Source: Dehalococcoidia bacterium (GTDB taxonomy: Bacteria > Chloroflexota > Dehalococcoidia > Tepidiformales > Tepidiformaceae). From it: a stretch of DNA of 64,000 nt. The stretch covers positions 23,578 to 87,577 of the forward strand of contig JADZEI010000022.1 in the NCBI GenBank assembly GCA_020850615.1, given 5' to 3'. Below the pieces are notes generated by a model. It was given only the letters and a program-made list of their open reading frames with translations. It did not search any database and was not told where the DNA came from. The first letter of the stretch is position 1; every line of letters begins with the position of its first letter. Positions 1-8,008 of the stretch are shown piece by piece. A program made the position numbers and the translations under genes.

Positions 1-155
1 CCTACGGCACCGCGCGCGAGGTCGCGCAGTTCATCGCGCCGTTCGTGGAGGCCGGGGCGCGGCACGTGAACCTGATCCCGGTGCAGGCCACGCCCGAGGA
101 GAACGTGGAGCGCGCGGCCGAGGTACGCGAGGAGCTGCGGGCGCTGTTCGCCTGA
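1..155 (+). CDS. LLM-class flavin-dependent oxidoreductase, C-terminal fragment
   Basis: Only the last 50 codons are in the window; the frame starts at base 3 and ends with TGA at 153-155. The tail contains the stretch EVAQFIAPFVEAGARHVNLI, which matches the last beta-alpha unit of bacterial luciferase-like (LLM) monooxygenases, where a phrase such as 'EAGxRHxNLIP' sits near the C-terminus. These enzymes use reduced FMN or F420 to oxidise varied substrates. Substrate and cofactor cannot be told from this piece. It converges on the response regulator next door, leaving one base between the two stops. The family assignment rests on a short segment. Confidence 0.6.
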   Translation, partial: YGTAREVAQFIAPFVEAGARHVNLIPVQATPEENVERAAEVREELRALFA

Positions 156-156
156 A

Positions 157-612
157 TCAGGCGGCGTCGGCGGCGTTGCCCGCGGGCTGCGCACCCGGGC
201 GAAGCACGGTGCCGGCCGACATCGCGATCGGGTCGCGCGAGAAGTCGCGGATGGTGTCGCGCAGGTCGAAGGTGCGGACGGGCTTGGTCAGGAAGGCGCA
301 GGCGCCAAGCTTGTAGCTGGTGACGACCAGGCGGTCATCCGTCGAGGTGGAGAGCATGGCGACCGGGGCCTTCTGCAGCCAGCTGCGGCCGGCGCGCACC
401 TCGTTCAGCAAGCGGATCGCCTCGCCGTCGGGCAGCTGCGCATCGAGGAAGATGAGGGACGGGACCGTGCGGCGCTCTTCGAGCAGCGCCAGACCGCCGT
501 CAACCGTCGTCGCGGTCAGGACGCGCGCGGTGCGGTCGATGTTCTGGAGCGAACTGGCGGTGCGCTCGGCGTCCGTTGCCGAGCCATCGATAACGAGAAA
601 AAGCGTGCGCAT
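157..612 (-). CDS. Single-domain response regulator (CheY-like receiver)
   Basis: A 151-residue protein that is just a receiver domain plus a short tail, with no DNA-binding output domain. The phosphoacceptor Asp lies in 'LIFLDAQLPDG', the conserved Ser/Thr in 'AMLSTST' and the Lys in 'FLTKPV'. The N-terminal acidic pocket is reduced: 'LFLVIDGSATDAE' has one Asp where most receivers have two. The ATG at 612 is chosen because a GGAGG box ends 5 nt upstream; reading on to 921 only runs through the antisense of the next gene. The ribosome binding site lies inside a strong inverted repeat (614-652), so translation may be structure-controlled. No histidine kinase is adjacent. It may act through protein partners, as CheY or Spo0F do. 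Confidence 0.85.
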   Translation of the reverse strand: MRTLFLVIDGSATDAERTASSLQNIDRTARVLTATTVDGGLALLEERRTVPSLIFLDAQLPDGEAIRLLNEVRAGRSWLQKAPVAMLSTSTDDRLVVTSYKLGACAFLTKPVRTFDLRDTIRDFSRDPIAMSAGTVLRPGAQPAGNAADAA

Positions 613-613
613 T

Positions 614-652
614 CCTGCCTCCGGAAGGCCAGTGTCCCGTCCGGGAGGCAGG
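614..652 (-). promoter_or_regulatory. Inverted repeat enclosing the response-regulator ribosome binding site
   Basis: Arms at 614-624 and 641-652 (plus-strand CCTGCCTCCGG and CCGGGAGGCAGG) pair over 11 bp with one bulged base and a 16-nt loop. In the minus-strand mRNA the 3' arm contains GGAGG immediately before the AUG at 612. Folding would hide the ribosome binding site. The same hairpin begins about 20 nt after the stop of the OB-fold gene, so it could also be its terminator, although no T-run follows. Confidence 0.5.
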
Positions 653-671
653 GTCGACAGGAGGGAGATCC

Positions 672-1103
672 CTACAGTTCGGCCGGGCGGAACTGTACGA
701 GCGTGACCTCGGGCGTGACGTCCTGGTAGGTAGCGACGAGGGGCATGCCGATCTCGACGCGTTCCGGGTCGCAATCGACGATGTTGGCGGTCATGTGGAC
801 GCCCTCTTCGAGCTCGACGATCGCGATGACGTAGGGCACGTCGCCGGCCCACTGGGGGCCCGTGGGGCGGCGGGCTATCGTGTAAGTGTAGAGCGTGGCC
901 CGGCCCGACACCTCGACCCATTCGAGCTCGTCGCCGGGGCCGAAGGGCGAGATGGCGCGCGGGTAGAACACGTACTTCCCGGTGCCGCGGGAGCGCTGGA
1001 TGACCAGGCGGTGCTCCCTCGCGGCGTCCCAGAACGGGCGGGTGACCTCGGAGATCTCGGGGAGCGGCTTCGTGTAGGGCATGGTTTCGTTCGGCTCGGT
1101 CAC
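672..1103 (-). CDS. Zn-ribbon/OB-fold (DUF35-type) protein partner of the thiolase
   Basis: A 143-residue protein resembling the OB-fold partners (DUF35) of SCP-x/thiolase-type acyl-CoA enzymes. The N-terminus 'YTKPLPEISEVTRPFWDAA' and the OB-fold segment 'EVSGRATLYTYTI' are typical. The start is GTG at 1103, which shares the sequence GTGA with the thiolase stop, so the pair is translationally coupled. Family members normally have a rubredoxin-like zinc ribbon with four cysteines. Here that region ('VIQRSRGTGKYVFYPRAI') has none, so zinc binding looks lost while the OB fold is kept. It probably forms a complex with the upstream thiolase. A second possible start is the ATG at 1082. Confidence 0.8.
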   Translation of the reverse strand: MTEPNETMPYTKPLPEISEVTRPFWDAAREHRLVIQRSRGTGKYVFYPRAISPFGPGDELEWVEVSGRATLYTYTIARRPTGPQWAGDVPYVIAIVELEEGVHMTANIVDCDPERVEIGMPLVATYQDVTPEVTLVQFRPAEL

Positions 1104-2293
1104 CGGTCCCTCCCGAGGATGAGCGAGACCTGGTCGCTCATGATGCCGCCGTTGCCGTTGACGAAGGCGTACTCGCACTTCTTGACCTGGCGGCCTTTGG
1201 CGCGGCGCATCACCTGGCGGGCCGCTTCCGTGACGTGGGACATGCCGCCGGCGATGCCCGCCTGCCCGAAGGAGAGCTGGCCGCCGTGCGGGTTCAGCGG
1301 GAAGTCGCCGTCGAACTGGAGGTTGTGGGCGTCGACGAACTTGCCGCCCTGGCCCTTCTTCGCGAACCCGGCGTCTTCGAGCGTGATCAGCACCGTGATG
1401 GTGTAGCAGTCGTAGACGCTGGCGACGTCGATGTCCTTGCGACGGAGGCCGGACATGCGGAAGGCGCCATCGGCGGCGGCCTTCACGGAGCTGTCGGTGA
1501 GGCTGGGCGCGAAGGTGATGCTCTTGTGCGTGGTGCATTCGCCCGCGCCGAGGACGTAGGCGGGCGCGTGCTTCAGCTTGCGCGCCTTTCTGGCGCTGGT
1601 CACGACGACGGCGGCGGCGCCGGCCACGGGCATCACGATTTCGAGCAGGTGGAGCGGGTCCACCACGACGGGGGAGTTGAGCACGTCTTCGACGGTGATG
1701 GGCTGGCCGAAGAAGAGCGCGTCGGGGTTGTGGCAGGCGTTGTAGCGCTGGGCGACGGCGATCTTCGCGAGCTGCTCCGGGGTCACGCCGTATTCGTAGC
1801 GGTAGCGGTTCGCGATCATTCCGTAGCCGTAGTTGGCACCGATCGCGCCGAAGGGCACGTCGAACTCGGCGCTGGGGGTGCGGTCGACGCGGCGGCCGGA
1901 GAAGCCGGAACTGGCGCTCTTCTTCGGCGCCTGCACGGAGCTGCGCTCCCGGCGTGAAGCGGTGGTGCAGACGACCGTCTCGCAGAGCCCCGCGTTGATG
2001 GCGGCGGCGGCGCGGGTGACCATGCCGGCACCGGTGGCGCCGCCGAGGTCCATGACCTCCGAGAAGCGGCAGCGCATGCCGAGGTATTCGATGACGGTCG
2101 CGGGCGCCATGAACGGCGCTTCGGCGAAGGCGGAGACGATGAGGCCGTCGACCTCGCGCATTTCGAGGCCGGCATCGGCGACGGCATCCTGAGCGACCTT
2201 CGCGAGCATGCCGAGGGTGGTCTGGCCTTCGGTGTAGCGCGATGGGCGGAATTCGGCCACACCGGCGATCGCGGCTTTCCCGCGCAGGGACAT
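1100..2293 (-). CDS. Thiolase-family protein (SCP-x/acetyl-CoA acetyltransferase-like)
   Basis: A 397-residue thiolase of the lipid-transfer/SCP-x type. N-terminal 'AAIAGVAEFRPSRYTEG' is the usual opening of this group, and a C-terminal 'GGQLSFGQAGIAGGMSH' resembles the active-site glycine loop seen in them. These proteins cleave or condense 3-oxoacyl-CoA chains, and DUF35-linked members often act on steroid or branched side chains. The ATG at 2293 has a GGGAGG box 7 nt upstream; a longer reading to 2335 lacks one. A TACGCT hexamer at 2323-2328 fits a promoter. It overlaps the OB-fold gene by 4 nt. The substrate is unknown. Confidence 0.85.
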   Translation of the reverse strand: MSLRGKAAIAGVAEFRPSRYTEGQTTLGMLAKVAQDAVADAGLEMREVDGLIVSAFAEAPFMAPATVIEYLGMRCRFSEVMDLGGATGAGMVTRAAAAINAGLCETVVCTTASRRERSSVQAPKKSASSGFSGRRVDRTPSAEFDVPFGAIGANYGYGMIANRYRYEYGVTPEQLAKIAVAQRYNACHNPDALFFGQPITVEDVLNSPVVVDPLHLLEIVMPVAGAAAVVVTSARKARKLKHAPAYVLGAGECTTHKSITFAPSLTDSSVKAAADGAFRMSGLRRKDIDVASVYDCYTITVLITLEDAGFAKKGQGGKFVDAHNLQFDGDFPLNPHGGQLSFGQAGIAGGMSHVTEAARQVMRRAKGRQVKKCEYAFVNGNGGIMSDQVSLILGRDR

Positions 2294-2322
2294 GGAGCGC
2301 CTCCCTGGAGAACTGCGGCGTA

Positions 2323-2328
2323 AGCGTA
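2323..2328 (-). promoter_or_regulatory. Candidate -10 element of the thiolase gene
   Basis: Minus-strand TACGCT lies about 29 nt before the ATG at 2293, giving a short leader that holds the GGGAGG ribosome binding site. No clear -35 is visible. Confidence 0.4.
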
Positions 2329-2366
2329 CCCGCAAAGCGCGGACGCGTCTTGACCAGCGGTAGCGG

Positions 2367-3656
2367 TCAGACCGCCTCTTCGGACGGCTCCATGACGGCG
2401 GGCGGATGGGCCGGGATGGCGTCCGGCTGGCCGCGGGTGCGGCGGTGGGCGCGCAACCAGAAGAGGTAGGCTGGCAGCGCAGTCACCGCGAGCAGGATGC
2501 CGGCGACGCGGTAGGCGGCGGGCAGGCCCCATTCGTCGCCGATCGCGCCGAGGCCGGGTTCGAGGCCCATGAGCACCAGGCTGAAGAGCAGCTGGTATAG
2601 CGAGAGGACGGTGGCGCGGCGCGAGCTGGGGATGCGCTGGTGGAGATAGTTGCCGACGAGCGGGAAGCAGGCGGAGATGACGATGCCGGTCATGGGGAGG
2701 AAGACGAAGGCGCCGAGCGAATCCCAGGCGGCCAGTCCGGCGAAGGCGGCGACCATGCCGAGCGGCAGGAGGGCCATGGTGCGTTCGAGGCCGAAGCCCT
2801 GGGCGACGCGGTAGGCCATGAACGCGGCGGCCATGCCCAGGAGGCTGCCCGGCACCAGGAACCAGCCGTAGTGGCCGATATCGACGCCGTGCGATTCGAG
2901 GAAGGGCTGCGCGAGGATCGAGGCAGCCGATGCGCTCGCGGTGGTGACCGCGCCGAAGAGCATCATGTAGCGGATGGCGGGGGTGCCGAAGGCGAGCCGG
3001 GCCGCTTCCTTCGTGCCGGCGGCCAGGGAGAGCTGCTCTTCGCCTTCGGCCAGGTGGGGCGGCTCGACGAACGTGAGCGCGACGAGGAACGCCACCGCCA
3101 TCGTCGCGGCGCCGCACATCACGGGCACCCAGAGCGCGGTCGCATCGGCGAGGGGCGCACCGGCGATGAGGGCCAGGAGCCCGGCGCCAGCGGCGACGGA
3201 TCGCGTGCGCCCCCAGAGCTTCTCGAACTCGTGCTCGCGGCCGGCGTGCTTGAGCGAATCGAAGAAGAAGGCGGAATCGGCGCCGGAGCAGAGGGTCCAC
3301 GCGACGGCCCAGAGGATGTACGAGGCGAGCAGGACGGCGTAGCTATCGGCGATGCCGAAGATGAAGATGGCGGCGCAGTTCACGCCCGCGCCCATCGCGA
3401 GCGAGACCTTGCGGCCGAAGCGGTCGGCGACGGCGCCGGTGGGGACCTCGGCGAGGACCATGACGAGCCAGAAGGGCGCATCGAGGGCGGTGATCTGGGT
3501 GAGCGAGAGGTCGCGTTCTTCGCGCAGGTAGATGACCCAGATGGGCAGCCAGAGCTGGAGGTCCATCAGGAAGCGGAAGATGTAGAACCGCCGGATGTTG
3601 CCGGCGTAGGGATTGGCGTCCCTGGTCACCATGGCTGGCGGGGAATGGTAGGGCAT
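2367..3656 (-). CDS. Major facilitator superfamily transporter
   Basis: A 429-residue integral membrane protein with about 12 hydrophobic segments. The loop 2-3 signature 'GAVADRFGRKVSLAMG' is the MFS motif A (GxxxDRxGRK). It begins 'NPYAGNIRRFYIFRFLMDLQ', an opening common in a group of poorly characterised bacterial MFS exporters. It is the last gene of the sirB1-crp-gdpd-hemW operon, starting 22 nt after hemW. The start is uncertain: ATG at 3656 or ATG at 3632 (421 residues); neither has a good ribosome binding site. The transported compound cannot be inferred. Confidence 0.85.
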   Translation of the reverse strand: MPYHSPPAMVTRDANPYAGNIRRFYIFRFLMDLQLWLPIWVIYLREERDLSLTQITALDAPFWLVMVLAEVPTGAVADRFGRKVSLAMGAGVNCAAIFIFGIADSYAVLLASYILWAVAWTLCSGADSAFFFDSLKHAGREHEFEKLWGRTRSVAAGAGLLALIAGAPLADATALWVPVMCGAATMAVAFLVALTFVEPPHLAEGEEQLSLAAGTKEAARLAFGTPAIRYMMLFGAVTTASASAASILAQPFLESHGVDIGHYGWFLVPGSLLGMAAAFMAYRVAQGFGLERTMALLPLGMVAAFAGLAAWDSLGAFVFLPMTGIVISACFPLVGNYLHQRIPSSRRATVLSLYQLLFSLVLMGLEPGLGAIGDEWGLPAAYRVAGILLAVTALPAYLFWLRAHRRTRGQPDAIPAHPPAVMEPSEEAV

Positions 3657-3678
3657 CGGCCGGCCAGCCGCCCGCGGC

Positions 3679-4851
3679 TCAGGGGCGTGCGGCCGCGGGC
3701 GCGTGCTCGCGGAGGTGGACGAGGAGCTGGACGGCGACCTCCGAGTGGAGCTGGCGCCCGCGCGGGGAAAGCCGGGCCCGCGGCCCGGCATCGAGGACGC
3801 CCGCCTCGCGGAAGCGCGCGATGACCGGGCCGGCGGCCGCCTCGAGCGGCGTGCCGAAGCGCGCTTTGAAGTCGCCGGGGTCGAAGCCTTCGATGAGGCG
3901 GAGGCGCAGCGCGAGCCAGTCGGACATCGCGGTTATGTCGTCGGGGCGGTAGTGCGCGGCCACGGCACCGCGGCCCGCTTCGAGGGCTTCGATGTAGGTG
4001 CGCGGGTGGGCGATGTCCTCGTAGCGGACGCCATCGACGTAGCCGTGCGCGCCGGCACCAAGCCCGAGGTACTCGCCGTCGGTCCAGTAGGTGCGGTTGT
4101 GGCGGGACTCGTGGCCGGGCCGGGCCCAGTTCGAAAGCTCGTACTGGCGGTAGCCGGCGGCTTCGAGCAGGTCGCCGGCCCGCTCGTACATGTCGGCGAC
4201 GAGGTCGCCATCGGCGGGCGTGACCTCGCCGCGCTCGACGCGGGCGGCGAGGGGGGTGCCCTCCTCGATGGTGAGGGCGTAGCAGGAGATGTGGTCCGGC
4301 GCGGCCGCGACCGCACGGCGAAGGTTCGCCTCCCAGCCGGCGAAGGACTGGCCGGGCAGGCCGTAGATCAGGTCGATGCCGACGCTTTCGAAGCCGGCGT
4401 GGCGGGCGGCGCCAACGACGGCGGCGGAAGCTTCGGGCGAGTGGAGGCGGTCGAGGAAGCGGAGCTCGTCCGCGTCGAAGCTCTGGACGCCGAAGGAGAT
4501 GCGGGTGACGCCGCCGCGGCGGAGCTCGTGGAGCTGCCCGGCGCCGGTGATCCCCGGGTTCGCTTCGAGGCTGACCTCGGCACCGGCGGCCATGGCGCCG
4601 GCGGCGGCGCGGATGGCGGCAACGATGGCGGAAATGTCCGCGGCCGGGAGCTCGTTCGGGGTGCCCCCGCCGAAGGCGATGGACCGCACTTCGCGGCCCC
4701 CGAGCAGCTCCGCCCGCTGGGCGACTTCGCGCAGGAGGGCGGCGGTGTAGCGCTCGCGGAGAGTGTGGAGTCCCGCGTAGGCGTTGAAGTCGCAGTAGCC
4801 GCACTTCACCGTGCAGAACGGGATGTGCACGTAGACGGCGAGCGGTTTCAC
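3679..4851 (-). CDS. hemW: Radical SAM heme chaperone HemW (coproporphyrinogen oxidase-like)
   Basis: A 390-residue radical SAM protein. The 4Fe-4S ligands are C13, C17 and C20 in 'PFCTVKCGYCDFNAY', the HemW/HemN CxxxCxxC pattern. 'AFGGGTPNELP' and 'RISFGVQSFD' are further HemN/HemW signatures, and the C-terminal HemN domain is present. HemW binds heme and delivers it to membrane cytochromes; true HemN has extra N-terminal residues missing here, so HemW is preferred. The start is GTG at 4851, overlapping the upstream stop as GTGA; an upstream extension to 4914 is arginine- and proline-rich antisense-like sequence. Confidence 0.85.
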   Translation of the reverse strand: MKPLAVYVHIPFCTVKCGYCDFNAYAGLHTLRERYTAALLREVAQRAELLGGREVRSIAFGGGTPNELPAADISAIVAAIRAAAGAMAAGAEVSLEANPGITGAGQLHELRRGGVTRISFGVQSFDADELRFLDRLHSPEASAAVVGAARHAGFESVGIDLIYGLPGQSFAGWEANLRRAVAAAPDHISCYALTIEEGTPLAARVERGEVTPADGDLVADMYERAGDLLEAAGYRQYELSNWARPGHESRHNRTYWTDGEYLGLGAGAHGYVDGVRYEDIAHPRTYIEALEAGRGAVAAHYRPDDITAMSDWLALRLRLIEGFDPGDFKARFGTPLEAAAGPVIARFREAGVLDAGPRARLSPRGRQLHSEVAVQLLVHLREHAPAAARP

Positions 4852-5552
4852 GCCGGGAGGAGCCGCTGGCGGAGGTCGGCGACGCGGTGGGTGGTGATGC
4901 CGTCGACGCCCCATTCGGCGAGCTGGGCCGCGCGGTCGGGCTCGTCCACCGTCCAGGCGACGACCAGGAGGCCGCGCTCGTGGAGGATCTCGATGATGCG
5001 CGGGCTGAGCAGAGTGTGGCGGCAGGAGATCCCGCGCGGCTTCGTGTCGCGCTGGATGACCGAAAGGAAGAGGTCGAGCTGCGACTGGTAGCCGATCGAG
5101 TAGAAGAGGTCGACTTCCGGGGCGGCGTCGTGGAGCGAACGGAGGACGGACCAGAGTTGCGACGAGGCGACGAGGCGGTGCTGGTAGCCGGATTCGTCGA
5201 TCGCCTTGCGCACGAGCCGGGCGGCCGTCATGCCGCCGTTTTTGAGGTCGAGGAAGATGTCGACGCGGCCCTCGGTCTTCTCGAGGAGCTCGGCGAGGCC
5301 GAAGGGGCGGCGGGGCGCGAGCGAGAGCTTGAGCCCTTCGAAGAGGACCGGGAGTCGGCTGAAGATGCGGTGCTCGTGGCGCGCTTCGAAGCGGCCACGA
5401 TTCACGTAGAGGTCGACTTCGAGGTAGTCGGCGACTTCTTCGATGGCGGCGAGCGCCAGCACAGCGGTATTGCCCGCCTTGTGGGCGATGAGCGCCGGGG
5501 CGCCCCGGCCGGGTTCGATCAGCGGGCGCCGATCCGTCTCAACCGCGACCAT
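4848..5552 (-). CDS. Glycerophosphodiester phosphodiesterase-like protein
   Basis: A 234-residue TIM-barrel protein of the GDPD family, which hydrolyses glycerophosphodiesters to glycerol-3-phosphate and an alcohol. Seen in order are 'LIAHKAGNTAVLAL', 'LEVDLYVNRGRFEARHEHR', and a C-terminal 'WTVDEPDRAAQLAEWGVDGI' close to the family's closing motif. The catalytic first motif is normally HRG; here it is HKAGN, so His is kept but Arg is replaced by Lys. Activity is plausible but not assured. ATG at 5552 overlaps the crp stop as TGATG; a GTG at 5555 is the alternative. It sits within the sirB1-hemW operon. Confidence 0.75.
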   Translation of the reverse strand: MVAVETDRRPLIEPGRGAPALIAHKAGNTAVLALAAIEEVADYLEVDLYVNRGRFEARHEHRIFSRLPVLFEGLKLSLAPRRPFGLAELLEKTEGRVDIFLDLKNGGMTAARLVRKAIDESGYQHRLVASSQLWSVLRSLHDAAPEVDLFYSIGYQSQLDLFLSVIQRDTKPRGISCRHTLLSPRIIEILHERGLLVVAWTVDEPDRAAQLAEWGVDGITTHRVADLRQRLLPA

Positions 5553-6325
5553 CACCCCGTGGCGGCCGCCGCCTGCGGGTTGGCCGGGTGGCGCGGGGAG
5601 ACGGGCACGTCGCCGTTCGCGATGTCGTCGAGGAGGTCCTCATCGCCGACGTGGTAGCCATCGCCGGCGGGGGTGATGGCGCCGAGGGTGACGAAGCGGC
5701 TGAGGAGCGCGGTCACGGTTTCGCGGCTGGTGCCGATGGTCTGGGCGAGCTCCTGGTGGGTGAGGCCGAGCTCGATGAAGCCGTTCTCCTGGCGGTTCAG
5801 CAGCGTATCGGCGAGCCGGGCCGAGACCGGCTTGGAGACGATGTTCATGAAGGTGCGCTGCATGCCGACCAGGCGGCGGGCCATGAGCTCGGCCATGGCG
5901 AAGCCGAGCCGCGGCGACGAGTGCAGCAGGTGGCTGAAGTCCTCCCAGGAGATGCTGGCCGCGACCGTTTCGTCGATGGCCTGGGCGCAGGCGATCCGTT
6001 CGCCGTCTTCGACGATGGCCATGTCACCGACGACGCCGCCCTTGCCGACGACATCGAGGATGATCTCCTTCCCGTTTTCGGCGACCTGGTAGATCTTGAT
6101 GCGGCCCTTGAGGATCAGGAAGACGCGCTCCGCGGGGTCGCCGGCCTGGAAGAGGACCTGGCGCGGTTTGAAGCGGCGCTCGGTAAGCAGCGGGATGAGC
6201 CGTTCGAGCTCCTCATCGCTGAGGACGTTCATCATCTTGCTGAGCTGGCGCAGGTACCACGCGATCGAACGCTGCAGGGTGTTGTGGCCGCGGTTCGTAG
6301 GGCGAGCGGGGGTCTCGGCGGTCAT
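5552..6325 (-). CDS. Crp/Fnr-family transcriptional regulator
   Basis: A 257-residue regulator with a cyclic-nucleotide-binding-like beta barrel (about residues 30-150, 'VLFQAGDPAERVFLILKGRI') and a C-terminal winged helix with recognition segment 'TIGTSRETVTALLSRF', typical of the Crp family. No N-terminal or central cysteine cluster like that of Fnr is present, so oxygen sensing by an iron-sulfur cluster is unlikely. It starts at ATG 6325, overlapping the upstream gene as ATGA. The operon mates are HemW and a phosphodiesterase. The ligand is unknown. Confidence 0.9.
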   Translation of the reverse strand: MTAETPARPTNRGHNTLQRSIAWYLRQLSKMMNVLSDEELERLIPLLTERRFKPRQVLFQAGDPAERVFLILKGRIKIYQVAENGKEIILDVVGKGGVVGDMAIVEDGERIACAQAIDETVAASISWEDFSHLLHSSPRLGFAMAELMARRLVGMQRTFMNIVSKPVSARLADTLLNRQENGFIELGLTHQELAQTIGTSRETVTALLSRFVTLGAITPAGDGYHVGDEDLLDDIANGDVPVSPRHPANPQAAAATG

Positions 6326-7158
6326 TCCTCATCCTCATTGCCACCGTAGCGGAGGCGAAGTTCGTCCAGGAGGCGGAGTGCGCCCGCGCTCACGGCCTGG
6401 GGGCCGTTGGCGCCGACGTACCGTTCAAGGTCGGCGAGGGCGCTCGTGTGGCTGCCCAGCCGATAATGCAGCATGCCACGTTCGCCGACGAGTTGGGCGT
6501 TCCACGGCTCGATCGCGAGCTGGAGCTCGACCACGGCGAGCCAGCGGTCGAGGTCGCGGCGTTCGCGGAAGATGACGTGCAGGTTGCCGAGCATGCGCTG
6601 GAGCACCTGCCGCCGGGTGACGGCGGAGAGGTAGGTCTCCGGCGCCGCGGGCAGGGCGACGCCACGGAGGCGGGTCACCAGGTCGCCGGCTTCGAGGCGG
6701 GCGCCGCGGTTGAACGGGTCGATGAAGATCGCGTCTTCCGGCGGGCCGCAGCGGACCAGGAAGTGGCCCGGGTAGCCGACGCCGTCGGCGCGAAGTCCCA
6801 CCCGCTGCGCCACCTCCATGTACACCAGCGAGAGCGAGATCGGGATGCCGGTGCGGCGGGCGATCACGCGGTCGAGGTAGCTGTTCTCGGGGTCGCCGTA
6901 CTCCTGGACGTTGCCATGGTAGCCGGCTTCTTCGAAGAGCTCGTGGTTGATCGCGTCGATCAGTTCCCAGGTGCTCGAACCGCCGCCGAGGCGCTCCACC
7001 ACCGCGTCGGCGATGAGGTCGAGCTCGCGCGCAGACGCGTGCGGATCCACCGCGGCGCCGCGCAGCCGGCTGATGACCATCGCCGCGCCGAACAGGTCGA
7101 CGTTCGTATCGGGCCCGGCCGTGCACGCGGCGAATTCGGTGACGAGTGAACGATCCAC
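6322..7158 (-). CDS. SirB1/transglutaminase-like family protein
   Basis: A 278-residue protein of the SirB1-type transglutaminase-like group. The diagnostic run is 'YLDRVIARRTGIPISLSLVY' followed by 'GLRADGVGYPGHFLVRCG', with the family His in 'PGHFLV'. A C-terminal helical repeat part (about 190-275) resembles TPR segments seen in relatives. It heads a five-gene operon. The start is taken as GTG 7158 because TATACT lies 7 nt upstream, which fits the leaderless pattern of this genome; an in-frame GTG at 7215 would extend it by 19 residues. The biochemical role of the family is not settled. Confidence 0.75.
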   Translation of the reverse strand: MDRSLVTEFAACTAGPDTNVDLFGAAMVISRLRGAAVDPHASARELDLIADAVVERLGGGSSTWELIDAINHELFEEAGYHGNVQEYGDPENSYLDRVIARRTGIPISLSLVYMEVAQRVGLRADGVGYPGHFLVRCGPPEDAIFIDPFNRGARLEAGDLVTRLRGVALPAAPETYLSAVTRRQVLQRMLGNLHVIFRERRDLDRWLAVVELQLAIEPWNAQLVGERGMLHYRLGSHTSALADLERYVGANGPQAVSAGALRLLDELRLRYGGNEDEE

Positions 7159-7171
7159 TGCAACCAGTATA
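7159..7171 (-). promoter_or_regulatory. Leaderless promoter of the sirB1-crp-hemW operon
   Basis: Minus-strand TATACT (7171-7166) stands 7 nt ahead of the GTG at 7158. No Shine-Dalgarno sequence lies between, so transcription probably starts at or next to the start codon. Confidence 0.55.
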
Positions 7172-7246
7172 CGAGCGCGGGCAACGATTCCGTCAGGATC
7201 GCTGTACGAAGGCACCCTTACGAATCAGGGAAATGCAGCGCCGAGA

Positions 7247-8008
7247 TCAGGGAAGTTCGAGGCCGTGGCGTTCGAGCAGATCCGCGTCCTGGAGCAGCTC
7301 CTGGGTCGGGCCGTCGGCGACGATCTCGCCGCCATCCATGATCACCGTCCTCGGAAAGACATCGCGGACGAGGCGCATGTCGTGGGTGCTGACGATCATC
7401 GTCTGCGGGAGCTCGAGGAGCAGGTTGATGAGCTCGCGGCGGCCGCGCGGGTCGAGCCCGGCGGAGGGTTCGTCGAGGACGAGGATGCTCGGGTCCATGG
7501 AGAGGACGGTGGCGAGCGCGGCGCGCTTGCGCTGGCCGAGGGACATGTGGTGCGGGAGGCGCTTTTCGAACCCGGCGAGGCCCACGGCTTCGAGCGCGCG
7601 GCGGACGCGGTCGTCGATCTCGGCGGCGGGGATGCCCATGTGGAGCGGCCCGAAGGCGACGTCGTCGTAGACGGTGGGGCTGAAGAGCTGGTCGTCGGGG
7701 TCCTGGAAGACGAGGCCGACGGCGGCGCGGATGCGGCCGGCGTTCTTGCGCTCGACGGCGAGGCCACCCACGCGCACGGTGCCGCGGGCGGGGAAGTGGA
7801 TCCCGTTGAGGTGGAGCATGAACGTGCTCTTGCCGGCGCCGTTGGGGCCGATCAGGGCGAGCTTCTCGCCGGCGTGGACGCGCAGGTTGATGCCCTTGAG
7901 TGCCTGGAAGCCATCCGGGTAGGCGAAGTGCAGCCCCTCGATTTCGAGCAGCGGGGCACCGGGGGTAGCGGCTGCGGCGGTCTCGGGGCGGGACGAGAGC
8001 ATGGTCAT
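7247..8008 (-). CDS. cbiO: Cobalt/nickel ECF transporter ATPase CbiO
   Basis: A 253-residue ABC ATPase. Walker A is 'GPNGAGKST', the signature is 'SLGQRKRAALA', Walker B is 'ILVLDEPSAGLDP' and the switch His is in 'IVSTHDM'. 'VGLVFQDPDDQLFSPTV' is the Q-loop form typical of energy-coupling-factor ATPases. It drives metal uptake with CbiM, the PDGLE protein and CbiQ upstream. The start is ATG 8008, overlapping the cbiQ stop as ATGA. As the only ATPase in the operon it probably acts as a homodimer. It is the last gene of the unit. Confidence 0.93.
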   Translation of the reverse strand: MTMLSSRPETAAAATPGAPLLEIEGLHFAYPDGFQALKGINLRVHAGEKLALIGPNGAGKSTFMLHLNGIHFPARGTVRVGGLAVERKNAGRIRAAVGLVFQDPDDQLFSPTVYDDVAFGPLHMGIPAAEIDDRVRRALEAVGLAGFEKRLPHHMSLGQRKRAALATVLSMDPSILVLDEPSAGLDPRGRRELINLLLELPQTMIVSTHDMRLVRDVFPRTVIMDGGEIVADGPTQELLQDADLLERHGLELP

